DNA from: Clostridium swellfunianum
Lineage (GTDB): Bacteria; Bacillota; Clostridia; Clostridiales; Clostridiaceae
Assembly (NCBI RefSeq): GCF_023656515.1
Contig: NZ_JAMOFV010000006.1
Location: forward strand, 16,549 to 80,548
Direction of reading: 5' to 3'
Length of the DNA: 64,000 nt
A program made the translations under genes and the position numbers. Shown one piece after another: positions 34,960 to 43,960 of this stretch. Numbering within the stretch: position 1 is the stretch's first letter; each line of letters opens with the position of its first letter. The notes below the pieces were generated by a model, which saw nothing but the letters and a program-made list of their open reading frames with translations, was not told the origin of the DNA and did not search any database.

Positions 34960-35639
34960 TCTGTACCTCCTTCCTTAAGTTGATAAAAAAATTTGCCTTT
35001 AGAGTCTATTAAGGCTATAAAAACTTTATCTACTGAGGCAATATTATTTTGCTTAAGCTGACTACTAAGCCAGGAAGTATTTTTATCCACAACCTTTAAG
35101 TTATGATGATTAATTTTTCCATCAAGAACTAAAGTGACAGGGAGAAGATCCTGAGTAGTTTTTATTTTCATATCCTGTCTAGTAACTGGCTCTAGCTCAG
35201 TCTTTGGAATTACAGATAACTGACCGCTAGTTTCTAAAATGGCATATTGAATGTCCTCAATATTATAGTACCCTTGAAGCCTTAATTCTTCAAAGAGGTC
35301 ATTTATATTAAATCTATCATACTTTAATTGCTTTATATCAATCGTGCCATCTTTTATTATGATGCTAGGCTTGCCGCTGAATATAGTTCTAGCAACTTCA
35401 CTTTTTAATTCAGCCATAGATATTACTGCCTGCAAAAAAAGCAAGGTCACTATAGGGATAACTCCATGTACTAATGGAATTCTAGTGTCCTGCATTGGGA
35501 GAGAAGCTAATTCTGAAACCATAATAGCGATAACTAGTTCAAAAGGCTGCATTTCTCCTATTTGCCTTTTACCCATTATCCTCATGGTTATTACAACTAT
35601 AAAATATAAAATTATCGTTCTTAACATAACAATAAACAT
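34956..35639 (-). CDS. DUF421 membrane protein (YetF/YrbG-like)
   Basis: 227 residues with three N-terminal membrane helices (about 2-85), the motif MRIMGKRQIGEMQPFELVIAI, and a C-terminal cytosolic or surface domain (PSIIIKDGTIDIKQLKYDRFNINDLFEELRLQGYYNIEDIQYAILETSGQ). This is the classic DUF421 layout; members occur in germination/sporulation contexts but the mechanism is unknown. ATG 35639 with RBS AAAGGATG is chosen over TTG 35645. Confidence 0.85.
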   Translation of the reverse strand: MFIVMLRTIILYFIVVITMRIMGKRQIGEMQPFELVIAIMVSELASLPMQDTRIPLVHGVIPIVTLLFLQAVISMAELKSEVARTIFSGKPSIIIKDGTIDIKQLKYDRFNINDLFEELRLQGYYNIEDIQYAILETSGQLSVIPKTELEPVTRQDMKIKTTQDLLPVTLVLDGKINHHNLKVVDKNTSWLSSQLKQNNIASVDKVFIALIDSKGKFFYQLKEGGTD

Positions 35640-35807
35640 TAACAATCACATCCTTTTTGTGTTACGTAAAGAATGAGCAAGTGCAGGTATATTTTTTGTT
35701 AAAAATCTAGAAATTATAAGTAGATTAAGTACATTTTTTCATAATAGGTATTATAATATTATTAATTTCTAAAATAAGTAATTACTCGTAAGAGAGGGGG
35801 CAGCAAT

Positions 35808-37466
35808 ATGGAAAAATTACAATTAAAGTTGAGCAACGGAAAAATTATTGAGGTTGAAAAAGGAAAGGTTTTATATGAAATATTTAATGAAAACTATGAG
35901 GAGCAGGCTTTACCTGTAGTATTGGCAAAAATAAATGACAACTATTATGAACTAACAAGAACCTTACAGGAAGGCAATACATTTGATGTTGTTGACATAA
36001 GGACTAATTTGGGCATGAGAACTTATGTGAGAACTCTTCAATTTGTGCTTATCAAGGCAGTTTTTGAGCTTTTTCCTGAGGCTCAGATTACTATTGAGCA
36101 CGCTATTGGAAAAGGTTTGTTTGGAGAAATTCACAAAAACATTCCTCTCACTTGCCAAGACGTGGAAAATATAAAATCTAAAATGAAAGAAATAATAAAT
36201 AAGGATTTACCAATTAAGAAGCTAGAAGTTAGCAGAGAGGAAGCAATAGATATTTTTGAAGACTATAAAATGGAGGATAAGCTTAGGCTTCTTAATAATA
36301 TTTCAGTAGACAAAGTTAAGCTTTACGAATTGGATGGAAGATATGATTATTTCTATGGTTCTATGGCCTATTCCACTGGTGTGTTGAAATATTATGATTT
36401 AATGTGCTACGAGTCAGGCTTTATGTTAAGGTATCCAACAGAAGATAACCCAACTGTTATACCAAAGTTTGTCGAGTATGAGAAGCTGGCTAAAATTTTT
36501 TATGAAACAGAGCAATGGGGAAATATTTTAGGTGTTGGTGATGTTGGTTCATTAAATGAGAAAGTTGATAATGGAGACATAATAAACATTGTTCATGTGG
36601 CTGAAGCACTGCACGAGAAGAAAATAGCCTATATTGCTGATATGATTCATGAAAGGATGGATACAAAGCTTGTCCTTATAGCTGGACCTTCTTCTTCAGG
36701 TAAAACTACTTTTGCAAGGAGACTTGGTATTCAGCTTAGAGTAAATGGATGTCTCCCAGTGCCAATATCCCTTGATGATTATTTTGTTGATAGAGAGAAA
36801 ACTCCAAGGGATGAATATGGAGAATATGATTTTGAATCCATATATGCGTTGGACTTAGAACTTTTTAATGAGCATTTGGAAGCATTGCTTAGGGGGGACG
36901 AGATAGAAATACCTAGCTTTAATTTTAAGAAAGGACAAAGAGAGTGGAATGGAGAAAGAATAAAGCTCCCTCAAAATGGTATATTGATTGTGGAAGGCAT
37001 ACATGGATTAAACGAAATGCTTACATCCAGCATTTCTAGAGAGAATAAATTTAAAATTTATATAAGTGCTTTAACTCAGCTAAATCTTGATAATCATAAT
37101 AGAATTGCTACAACAGATGTTAGAATGATGAGGAGAATGGTTAGAGATTACTTATCAAGAGGTTACGGAGCAGAGCAAACTCTAAAAATGTGGCCTTCTA
37201 TAAGAAGAGGAGAAGAGAGGAATATTTTTACATTTCAGGAGGAAGCAGACGTAATGTTCAACTCAACACTTGTTTATGAACTTTGCGTTCTTAAAAAATA
37301 TGCATTAGAAGAACTTAAAAAAATTACCCAAGAAAGCCCTGTCTACTATGAAGCGTTGAGACTTAAAAGCTTTCTGAATTTCTTCAAAGAAGTGGATATG
37401 AAAGTTGTACCGGAAAATTCTATCTTAAGAGAATTTGTTGGTGGAAGCGTGTTCTATAAATATTAA
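35808..37466 (+). CDS. TGS-domain uridine kinase-like nucleoside kinase
   Basis: 552 residues. Residues 1-65 form a TGS domain and about 75-230 resemble the threonyl-tRNA synthetase second additional (editing-like) domain (AQITIEHAIGKGLFGEI). Residues about 285-500 form a uridine/cytidine kinase: P-loop GPSSSGKTTFARRL (about 292-305), PISLDDYFVDREKTPRDEYGEYDFESI, and GILIVEGIHGLN. The combination is common in clostridia, and the TGS/SAD part suggests RNA or tRNA recognition coupled to nucleotide metabolism. RBS GAGAGGGGG. Its terminator is unusually long. Confidence 0.87.
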   Translation: MEKLQLKLSNGKIIEVEKGKVLYEIFNENYEEQALPVVLAKINDNYYELTRTLQEGNTFDVVDIRTNLGMRTYVRTLQFVLIKAVFELFPEAQITIEHAIGKGLFGEIHKNIPLTCQDVENIKSKMKEIINKDLPIKKLEVSREEAIDIFEDYKMEDKLRLLNNISVDKVKLYELDGRYDYFYGSMAYSTGVLKYYDLMCYESGFMLRYPTEDNPTVIPKFVEYEKLAKIFYETEQWGNILGVGDVGSLNEKVDNGDIINIVHVAEALHEKKIAYIADMIHERMDTKLVLIAGPSSSGKTTFARRLGIQLRVNGCLPVPISLDDYFVDREKTPRDEYGEYDFESIYALDLELFNEHLEALLRGDEIEIPSFNFKKGQREWNGERIKLPQNGILIVEGIHGLNEMLTSSISRENKFKIYISALTQLNLDNHNRIATTDVRMMRRMVRDYLSRGYGAEQTLKMWPSIRRGEERNIFTFQEEADVMFNSTLVYELCVLKKYALEELKKITQESPVYYEALRLKSFLNFFKEVDMKVVPENSILREFVGGSVFYKY

Positions 37467-37518
37467 AGAAGAAGCTTGAGTATTATATCCTAAATAATAC
37501 TCAAGCTTCTTCTTTTGC
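37467..37518 (+). terminator. 20-bp terminator after uridine kinase gene
   Basis: A perfect 20-bp stem (37467-37486 with 37494-37513, core GAAGCTTGAGTATTAT), a 7-nt loop and a short T run. Very stable. Confidence 0.85.
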
Positions 37519-37647
37519 TATTAAATTACCTTTGCAAATTTAGAAGGAATGATGTAAATTATACATAAGATAAGTTACATAAGTAGACCTAAAAAGACTT
37601 TTATTTTCAAAAGTCTACAAATAGAACAATAGGTGGTGTGAATATAG

Positions 37648-38325
37648 ATGAGAAAATATAGTGCATTTGATATAATAGGACCTGCTATGATTGGTCCTTC
37701 CAGCTCACATACTGCAGGTGCAGCAAGGCTTGGAAAGGTAGCAAAGCTTGTAGCGGGAGGTAAGATTAATAAGGTAAAATTTTTACTTCATGGTTCTTTT
37801 GCAAAAACTTATAGAGGACATGGAACTGACAGGGCTTTAGTGGCCGGCATTCTTGGTATGGATCCATGGGATGAAAGGTTAAGAGATTCACTTAAAATTG
37901 CAGAGGATCAGGGGTTAGATATAAGGTTTTTAGAAGCTGATCTTGGAGATATGCATCCTAATACAGTGAAGTTTATTATTACTAAAGAAGATGAAACTAC
38001 TGTTGAAGTTTTGGGCTCCTCAATTGGAGGAGGAAATATCTCAATAACTGAAATCGATGGAGAACCTCTGGAATTCACAGGTGTTTATCCAACTTTAATT
38101 ATCAAGCATGTTGATGTGCCGGGAATGGTATCAAAAGTAACTGCGTTGATGTCTTGTGAAGGCATTAATATAGCTTTCATGAAAGTTTATAGAAGCAGTA
38201 AAGGAGAAACTGCAACAATGATTTTCGAAACCGATAATGTGGTTTCGGAAAAGGTTGTAGAGGAGATTTTGAGCTTGGAGCATATAAAAAACGTAAGAGT
38301 TATAAGCCCAATTTCCGAACAATAG
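37648..38325 (+). CDS. sdaAB: L-serine dehydratase, beta subunit
   Basis: The 225-residue beta subunit of the Fe-S L-serine dehydratase, which converts serine to pyruvate and ammonia. It opens with the family signature YSAFDIIGPAMIGPSSSHTAGA and ends with an ACT domain (about 150-222, VPGMVSKVTALMSCEGINIAFMKVYR), the likely serine-sensing site. RBS AGGTGGTG. The alpha subunit follows after 16 nt. Confidence 0.95.
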   Translation: MRKYSAFDIIGPAMIGPSSSHTAGAARLGKVAKLVAGGKINKVKFLLHGSFAKTYRGHGTDRALVAGILGMDPWDERLRDSLKIAEDQGLDIRFLEADLGDMHPNTVKFIITKEDETTVEVLGSSIGGGNISITEIDGEPLEFTGVYPTLIIKHVDVPGMVSKVTALMSCEGINIAFMKVYRSSKGETATMIFETDNVVSEKVVEEILSLEHIKNVRVISPISEQ

Positions 38326-38341
38326 AGAGGAGTGAAAATAC

Positions 38342-39217
38342 ATGTTTCCTAATCAAGGAACTGAACTTATACAACTTTGCAATAAACAGAGTATTCCAAT
38401 ATGGGAATACACCTTGATATATGAAGAAAAAGAAAGCGGTTTGGATAGACAGACCATTTTAAATAAAATGAAAAAGAACTTGAGTATTATGAAAGAAGCG
38501 GCAGAGTATGGTTTAAACCACAAGGTTACATCTGTAAGTGGACTTATAGGTGGGGATGCTTACAGGCTCCAGCAATACTTGCTTAAAGGAAACACCTTAA
38601 CTGGAGAGTTCATGGTCAAAGCTATGGCCAGAGCAATTTCATGTTCGGAAGTAAATGCAGCTATGGGAAGGATTGTGGCAACTCCAACTGCGGGTTCTTG
38701 TGGTGTACTTCCAGCAACTTTAATAACAGCTGGAGAAAAGCTTGGTAAGAGTGATGATGATTTGATAAAGGCTTTATTTACTGCAGCTGGAGTTGGTATA
38801 TTAATTGCTAAAAATGCAACTATTTCTGGTGCTGAGGGAGGGTGCCAAGCTGAAATTGGATCAGCGTCTGCTATGGCGTCAGCTGCAATTGTTGAAATGA
38901 TGGGAGGAACTCCTGAGATGGCTCTTCATGCTGCAGCAATTGTTATAAAGAATATATTAGGCCTTGTTTGCGACCCTATTGCTGGTCTTGTAGAAGCACC
39001 TTGTGCTAAGAGAAATGCTTCAGGAGCAGTGAGTGCACTTACAGTAGCAGATATGGTAATGGGTGGAGTAAAAAGCATAATACCCTTTGATGATGTTGTA
39101 CTTGCTATGTATAAAGTAGGAAAGCAGATGCCTTGCGAGCTTAGAGAAACAGCTTTAGGAGGATTAGCTGATACACCAGCAGGAATAGAGTTAAGGAAGA
39201 AAATCCTTGGAGAATAG
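38342..39217 (+). CDS. sdaAA: L-serine dehydratase, alpha subunit
   Basis: The 291-residue catalytic alpha subunit. The cysteines of the oxygen-sensitive 4Fe-4S cluster are in AGSCGVLPATL, GGCQAEIGSASAMA, VCDPIAGLVEAPCAKRNA and the tail. It deaminates serine with the upstream beta subunit. RBS GAGGAGTG. In a cysteine/serine-fermenting anaerobe this supplies pyruvate. Confidence 0.96.
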   Translation: MFPNQGTELIQLCNKQSIPIWEYTLIYEEKESGLDRQTILNKMKKNLSIMKEAAEYGLNHKVTSVSGLIGGDAYRLQQYLLKGNTLTGEFMVKAMARAISCSEVNAAMGRIVATPTAGSCGVLPATLITAGEKLGKSDDDLIKALFTAAGVGILIAKNATISGAEGGCQAEIGSASAMASAAIVEMMGGTPEMALHAAAIVIKNILGLVCDPIAGLVEAPCAKRNASGAVSALTVADMVMGGVKSIIPFDDVVLAMYKVGKQMPCELRETALGGLADTPAGIELRKKILGE

Positions 39218-39280
39218 GTTATAAAAATATTGCTTGATTAATATAAATAGTTATGTCATCAATATGATTAGGGTGGTTAA

Positions 39281-39622
39281 TTGAGCGGTAGAAAACTTAT
39301 AGAAACTTACTATTCTGATATAAATAATTTAACTGAATTATTAGGTAAGCTTGTAAATTCTTATAGATTGCTTATAGGTGGAGCAGATGAACTTAATAAA
39401 ATAGCTTTATCTAAAAGAAAAGATGTAAAGGAAGCCTTAAAACGAGCTGATGAGCTAGGAGAAATTATAGATAGTATTATAGAAGTTCTAGAAGGAGCTT
39501 CTCATAATTATTTAGAATATTGTCTTCTTAAATCGGAATTTATGAAAGGAAAGATGGCTGCACATCATATTGAAACAGAGATAGATGAAGAATTAAAATT
39601 TAATGAAGTGAATAAAGATTAA
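39281..39622 (+). CDS. Hypothetical helical protein, 113 residues
   Basis: Not recognised. TTG start with AGGGTGG 4 nt upstream. Almost wholly alpha-helical (LIETYYSDINNLTELLGKLVNSYRLL, KRKDVKEALKRADELGEIIDSIIEVLEGA), soluble and without cysteines except one. It starts 63 nt after sdaAA in the same direction and ends in a strong terminator, so it may be the last gene of the serine dehydratase unit. Confidence 0.55.
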   Translation: MSGRKLIETYYSDINNLTELLGKLVNSYRLLIGGADELNKIALSKRKDVKEALKRADELGEIIDSIIEVLEGASHNYLEYCLLKSEFMKGKMAAHHIETEIDEELKFNEVNKD

Positions 39623-39648
39623 AGGTGTGAGTAATCACACCTTTTTAA
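39621..39648. terminator. Bidirectional terminator
   Basis: 10-bp perfect stem AAAGGTGTGA / TCACACCTTT with GTAA loop, shared with the convergent pssA gene. Confidence 0.87.
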
Positions 39649-40150
39649 ATCTAACTTTGCTTACCATTAAATAAGATAACAATACTACGAAAATAATTGA
39701 TAAGGCAGGATTTGAGTTGTATTCAATAGTTATTAATGAATATAGAGCAAGAAAAGAACCTGCTACTGTTATTGGGATCCCCATAAAAATATTATTAAAG
39801 GGCATCGAATTATATCTTGCTAGTCTGTATGCACCAGATATTGGGAAAATCAAAACCAATACATAACCAATTATTCCAAGGTTCATATAATTGTATAAAT
39901 GAAATACAAGAATAGAAGGTGCCACACCAAAAGAAACTAAATCCGCCAGTGAATCAAGCTCTTTACCTATATCGCTGGAAACCTGTAAAAACCTTGCAAC
40001 TCTGCCGTCATATCTGTCAATAAGTCCTGCTATTATTATAAATAGACAAGCCCACTTATAATTCGCGTTAAAGGTCATAAGCAGCGATAATACGCCACAG
40101 GCTAAGTTAGCAAAAGTAAAGATGTTCGGAACTGCATTCATCTTTGCCAT
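39635..40150 (-). CDS. pssA: CDP-diacylglycerol-serine O-phosphatidyltransferase
   Basis: A 171-residue integral membrane enzyme that makes phosphatidylserine from CDP-DAG and serine. The CDP-alcohol phosphotransferase motif is complete in one line: D-x2-D-G-x2-A-R-x8-G-x3-D-x3-D (DRYDGRVARF, then GKELDSLAD). About six membrane helices. ATG 40150 is used because GGAG lies 8 nt upstream; a GTG three codons earlier overlaps it. No decarboxylase gene adjoins it here. Confidence 0.88.
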   Translation of the reverse strand: MAKMNAVPNIFTFANLACGVLSLLMTFNANYKWACLFIIIAGLIDRYDGRVARFLQVSSDIGKELDSLADLVSFGVAPSILVFHLYNYMNLGIIGYVLVLIFPISGAYRLARYNSMPFNNIFMGIPITVAGSFLALYSLITIEYNSNPALSIIFVVLLSYLMVSKVRFKKV

Positions 40151-40379
40151 TAAAATCACTCCTAAAATAGTTATAAAGATATAAATACGGGTAAAATAAA
40201 ATTGCTAGTTTTATTTATTTGCCGAAGTAAATTGGATATAAATTAATACAATACATTATAGCATACTTTTACTTAATATTTAATAGGATAATAATATTTT
40301 AAATTTATAGAAATTATTTTATAGAACAATGGTAGTGTAAATGCTATTATATATTATATAAACAATAAGGAGCTAATTT

Positions 40380-41051
40380 ATGAATACTAAAACTAAGGAT
40401 ATTATAAAGGCTATTCTTATATTATGTATTTCCGTCTTTTTTATTTATATCTTAATTAAGTTTGGAACATTGTTAAGGCATATAAACATTAGAAGGTTGA
40501 GAAGATACATAGTAAGTTTTGGCCCCTTAGCAGCGCTGGTTTTTGTAGCTATATACTCTTTGAAGGCTATATTTGTCGTATTGCCTTCAGTAGTACTTAC
40601 TGTGCTTGCAGGAAATATATTTGGTCCTATAAAAGGATTTTTATTAACAATGATAGGAATTTATTTTTCTTCTACATTGGCTTTTTATTTAGCTAAAAGC
40701 TTAGGAAAACCTTTCGTTGATAAGATAACCAAAGGGAAACTTTTAAAGCTTGATGAAAATATTGAAGTTCATGGTTTAAAGATAATACTTTTTATGAGAT
40801 TATCAACATTGTTTCCATATGATCCTCTAAGCTATGCTGCTGGACTTACAAAAATAAAATATAATGATTTTATAATAGCTTCTATGATTGGCATATGTCC
40901 AGAGATGCTTGCTTATTCATACTTAGGACAAAGTATGAGACATCCTTTTTCTAAAAAAATTTTTATACCTATAATCATAATAATTTTACTAGCTTTTGGT
41001 GGCTCCCTTATATACAAATATCAGAATAGAAAGAAAAAGAATCCAGCGTAA
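40380..41051 (+). CDS. TVP38/TMEM64 (VTT-domain) membrane protein
   Basis: 223 residues, about five membrane helices. VTT/DedA-type core: LPSVVLTVLAGNIFGPIKGFLLTMIG, then STLAFYLAKSLGKPF, and RLSTLFPYDPLSYAAGL. The family is linked to lipid scrambling/undecaprenyl-phosphate or other lipid movement, but this member's substrate is unknown. RBS AAGGAGC. Single gene. Confidence 0.85.
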   Translation: MNTKTKDIIKAILILCISVFFIYILIKFGTLLRHINIRRLRRYIVSFGPLAALVFVAIYSLKAIFVVLPSVVLTVLAGNIFGPIKGFLLTMIGIYFSSTLAFYLAKSLGKPFVDKITKGKLLKLDENIEVHGLKIILFMRLSTLFPYDPLSYAAGLTKIKYNDFIIASMIGICPEMLAYSYLGQSMRHPFSKKIFIPIIIIILLAFGGSLIYKYQNRKKKNPA

Positions 41052-41166
41052 TTGTTTTATAACTGCATATGAAAAATCTTCATCTAATAAAACCTATCTT
41101 TTCTGCTAAAAATATAATGAAAGAAAATTTTCTTTTGAGTGTGTTTTAGAAGAGGAGGGAAACTAT

Positions 41167-41595
41167 ATGAAGGTGAAAGAAATAATGACTAAGGATGTTG
41201 CTACTTTAAATCCTGAGGATACAGTAGAAAGGGCTGCACAGCTTATGAACCAATATAATGTAGGTGTTATCCCTGTTTGCAGAGAAGAAGAGGTCGTTGG
41301 TGTTATAACTGATAGAGATATTGCTCTGAGATCTGTATCTCACGGTGAAAATAGCAGAAATCAGACAGTTAGGGAGATAATGACTTCAAATCCTGTGTTA
41401 GTAAATTCAGAAACTGAAATTCATGATGCAGCAAGAATTATGAGTGAAAGACAAATAAGAAGACTTCCAGTAGTTGAAAATAATAGCTTAGTTGGTATAG
41501 TATCCCTTGGTGATTTAGCAGTTGAATCAAGATTACAAGATGATGCAGAAAAGGCTTTGAGTAATATATCAGAGCCAGCTACTCCTTCAGTGTAA
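41167..41595 (+). CDS. Tandem CBS-domain protein
   Basis: 142 residues consisting of one CBS pair: VKEIMTKDVATLNPEDTVERAAQLM (first) and VREIMTSNPVLVNSETEIHDAARIM (second), each ending in the I-x-D/V-x-x-G-D signature (GVITDRDIALRS, GIVSLGDLAVES). No attached catalytic domain. It probably binds an adenine nucleotide and acts as a cytosolic sensor or stress protein. RBS AGAGGAGGG. Confidence 0.88.
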   Translation: MKVKEIMTKDVATLNPEDTVERAAQLMNQYNVGVIPVCREEEVVGVITDRDIALRSVSHGENSRNQTVREIMTSNPVLVNSETEIHDAARIMSERQIRRLPVVENNSLVGIVSLGDLAVESRLQDDAEKALSNISEPATPSV

Positions 41596-41610
41596 TTTGA
41601 ATAATTTGTA

Positions 41611-41651
41611 AAAATCCACAGGAAATCGCAAGGTTATCTTGTGGATTTTCT
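41611..41651 (+). terminator. Terminator after CBS gene
   Basis: 13-bp stem AAAATCCACAGGA / TCTTGTGGATTTT (one G-T pair) with a 13-nt loop. Confidence 0.75.
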
Positions 41652-41704
41652 GTATTAATAATATAATAGTCTTTATGATAATGATATTAGAGGGTGATTT
41701 TGGT

Positions 41705-42592
41705 ATGAATAAGGTTAAATTTATTTATAATCCTTTTTCAGGTGAAAATACTATAATAGCAGACATTGACAAAGTTATATCAGTACATCAAAAATATAAT
41801 TATACTGTAGTACCGTTTAGAATTAGCCTTGACTACGACATATCAAAAGCTTTTGATGACATTGATAATACATATAAATACATATTAGTAGCTGGCGGCG
41901 ATGGAACTGTTGATAATGTAGTAAATCATATGAAGCAATTAAATATCAATATTCCTATTGCAGTACTTCCAACAGGAACAGCAAATGACTTTGCAAAATT
42001 TCTAGGTATGCCTCATGAGGTGGAATTAGCCTGTGAACAGATTTTAAACAGCCAGGTTAAAAATGTTGATATAGGAAAAATTAATGATAAGTATTTTGTT
42101 AATGTTGCAAGTACTGGGCTTTTTACAGATATCTCTCAAAAGACCAGCGTAACCTTAAAAAATACTATGGGTAAGCTGGCTTATTATGTAAAGGGGATTG
42201 AACAGCTTCCAAACTTTAAGAAGCTTAAGATTAAAGTAACTTCAAAAGAAGTAGAGTATGATGGGGATATGTACCTCATGCTTATCTTTAACGGGCAAAC
42301 AGCAGGAAACCTGAAGTTTGCATATAAGGCCGAAGTTGATGACGGATATTTGGATGTTATAATAATGAAAGCAGGCAATATTAAGGATATGGTTGCGCTC
42401 TTAATACAGATGCTTAAGGGAGAGCATTTAGATCATGCTCATAACTTGATTTACTTTAAAACTGATAAGGTTTATGTTGAATGCCACGAAGATTTGGTAA
42501 CTGACATTGATGGTGAGAGAGGACCAGATTTTCCGCTTACTATAGAGTGCATAAAGGGTGGTCTTGAAATTTTAGGACTAAAGAATAATTAA
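41705..42592 (+). CDS. Diacylglycerol kinase-type lipid kinase (YegS/DgkB family)
   Basis: 295 residues. Phosphorylates diacylglycerol or a related lipid. The nucleotide-binding motif VAGGDGTVDNVV is near residue 65, then PTGTANDFAKFLGMP (near 90), the glycine-rich SxGLF segment, and the C-terminal metal/lipid region with DIDGERGPDFPLTIE. Start ATG 41705 is used (RBS GAGGGTGA); the open frame back to 41639 lies in the CBS terminator. Confidence 0.9.
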   Translation: MNKVKFIYNPFSGENTIIADIDKVISVHQKYNYTVVPFRISLDYDISKAFDDIDNTYKYILVAGGDGTVDNVVNHMKQLNINIPIAVLPTGTANDFAKFLGMPHEVELACEQILNSQVKNVDIGKINDKYFVNVASTGLFTDISQKTSVTLKNTMGKLAYYVKGIEQLPNFKKLKIKVTSKEVEYDGDMYLMLIFNGQTAGNLKFAYKAEVDDGYLDVIIMKAGNIKDMVALLIQMLKGEHLDHAHNLIYFKTDKVYVECHEDLVTDIDGERGPDFPLTIECIKGGLEILGLKNN

Positions 42593-42662
42593 GAGTCAAA
42601 ATTAGAATAAAACATAATAAATTATAATAAATATAAGTAAAAACAATATGGGTGGAGTGGTT

Positions 42663-43310
42663 ATGAATACATATTTCATTTACTTAGCAGTAATATTACT
42701 TATATTTTTGTTAATTTATTATGGTATAGTCTTTAGCTTAAAGTTTGCACCCCATAAAATAAGAATATTAAGTTTGTCAGCACTTATTGCTTCATGTTTT
42801 AGATATATAGGGTTGCTTGTTTTTCTAATTACGGGCAATATTAAGAATCTTTATTTGCTTAAGCCCGTAATGTTTTTGAATATATTGTGCATTCCAGTAC
42901 TAGGAATAACATCATTGTATATTTGTTCTAGAAGTAATAAGATTAAATTTAATTACTGTATAGGTGCAGCAAGCATATTACTCCTTGCATATGCAGCTGC
43001 CATAAGCAAGCTTCCAATAAGTATAGATATATTTAATAGCCTTGGATACATAATGAGCTTTAATAACGAACTTTTAGTTTGTGGAATATACTTAATACTT
43101 AATACTATTTTCTTTTTCATAGCTGTAATATCTTTAGGAAGCAAGCTTTCTAACAGGCTTGGAACTTGGTTTATATTATTTTCAGCCTTTGCTGTAATGA
43201 TTGAAGTTATAGCTAGGTTTATGGGAATAATTATATTCCCTGCATTAATAATTGGTGATGCAATATGGCTATTTACGACTGATTACGCTTTATACAAATT
43301 GAAAAAATAA
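42663..43310 (+). CDS. Polytopic membrane protein, unknown
   Basis: 215 residues with about seven hydrophobic helices. There is no recognised motif. ATG 42663 is preferred because GGGTGGAG precedes it. It lies between a lipid kinase and a phosphoesterase, with 34-70 nt spacing, so it may be co-transcribed with both. Confidence 0.6.
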   Translation: MNTYFIYLAVILLIFLLIYYGIVFSLKFAPHKIRILSLSALIASCFRYIGLLVFLITGNIKNLYLLKPVMFLNILCIPVLGITSLYICSRSNKIKFNYCIGAASILLLAYAAAISKLPISIDIFNSLGYIMSFNNELLVCGIYLILNTIFFFIAVISLGSKLSNRLGTWFILFSAFAVMIEVIARFMGIIIFPALIIGDAIWLFTTDYALYKLKK

Positions 43311-43343
43311 GTTACTTACAACGTAAGAGAAGGCAGGGTTACT

Positions 43344-43931
43344 GTGAAGATACTTTTAGTGTCGGACGAGGAAAATCCATATATTTGGGATTTTTTTCAG
43401 CCTGAGAAATTTAAAGATATTGAGCTTATTATTTCCTGTGGGGATTTAAAAGCTGATTATCTTTCTTTTTTGGTTACTATGATAAAAGCACCTTTATTTT
43501 ATGTACCAGGAAATCATGATACAAAATATTTGAATAATCCGCCTGAAGGCTGCGAATCCATAGATGGAAGGCTTATCAACTATAAAGGCTTAAGGATTTT
43601 AGGTCTAGGTGGAAGTCATAAATACAGCTTTGGACCTTTTCAGTATACTGAAAAGGAAATGAGCAAAAGGATATTCAAATTGAAGCCCAAGCTTTGGATT
43701 AATAAGGGCTTTGATATATTAGTAACTCATGCTCCAGCCTTTGGAATAGGAGATGATAATGATCCCTGCCATACAGGATTTAAATGTTTTAATAAATTAA
43801 TGGACAAATATTCGCCTAGATACCTTTTTCATGGGCATGTTCATCTAAACTATGGAATGAAGTGTAGATATAATCAATATAAAGATATTAAGGTTATTAA
43901 TGCCTTTCAATATCATATAATAGAAATTTAA
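43344..43931 (+). CDS. Calcineurin-like phosphoesterase
   Basis: 195 residues. Motifs: LVSDEENPYI (first Asp without the usual D-x-H), SCGDLKADY, VPGNHDTKYL, LVTHAPAFGIGDD and FHGHVHLNYG. The first metal motif is D-x-E (SDEE) instead of D-x-H, a variant that may alter the dinuclear site. GTG start with RBS AGGCAGGG. A bidirectional terminator follows. Confidence 0.83.
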   Translation: MKILLVSDEENPYIWDFFQPEKFKDIELIISCGDLKADYLSFLVTMIKAPLFYVPGNHDTKYLNNPPEGCESIDGRLINYKGLRILGLGGSHKYSFGPFQYTEKEMSKRIFKLKPKLWINKGFDILVTHAPAFGIGDDNDPCHTGFKCFNKLMDKYSPRYLFHGHVHLNYGMKCRYNQYKDIKVINAFQYHIIEI

Positions 43932-43960
43932 AACGCTGCAGTTAATTCTGCAGCGTTTCT
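43931..43960. terminator. Bidirectional terminator
   Basis: 11-bp perfect stem AAACGCTGCAG / CTGCAGCGTTT with a 6-nt loop. It overlaps the end of the convergent ParB/BMP gene. Confidence 0.87.
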
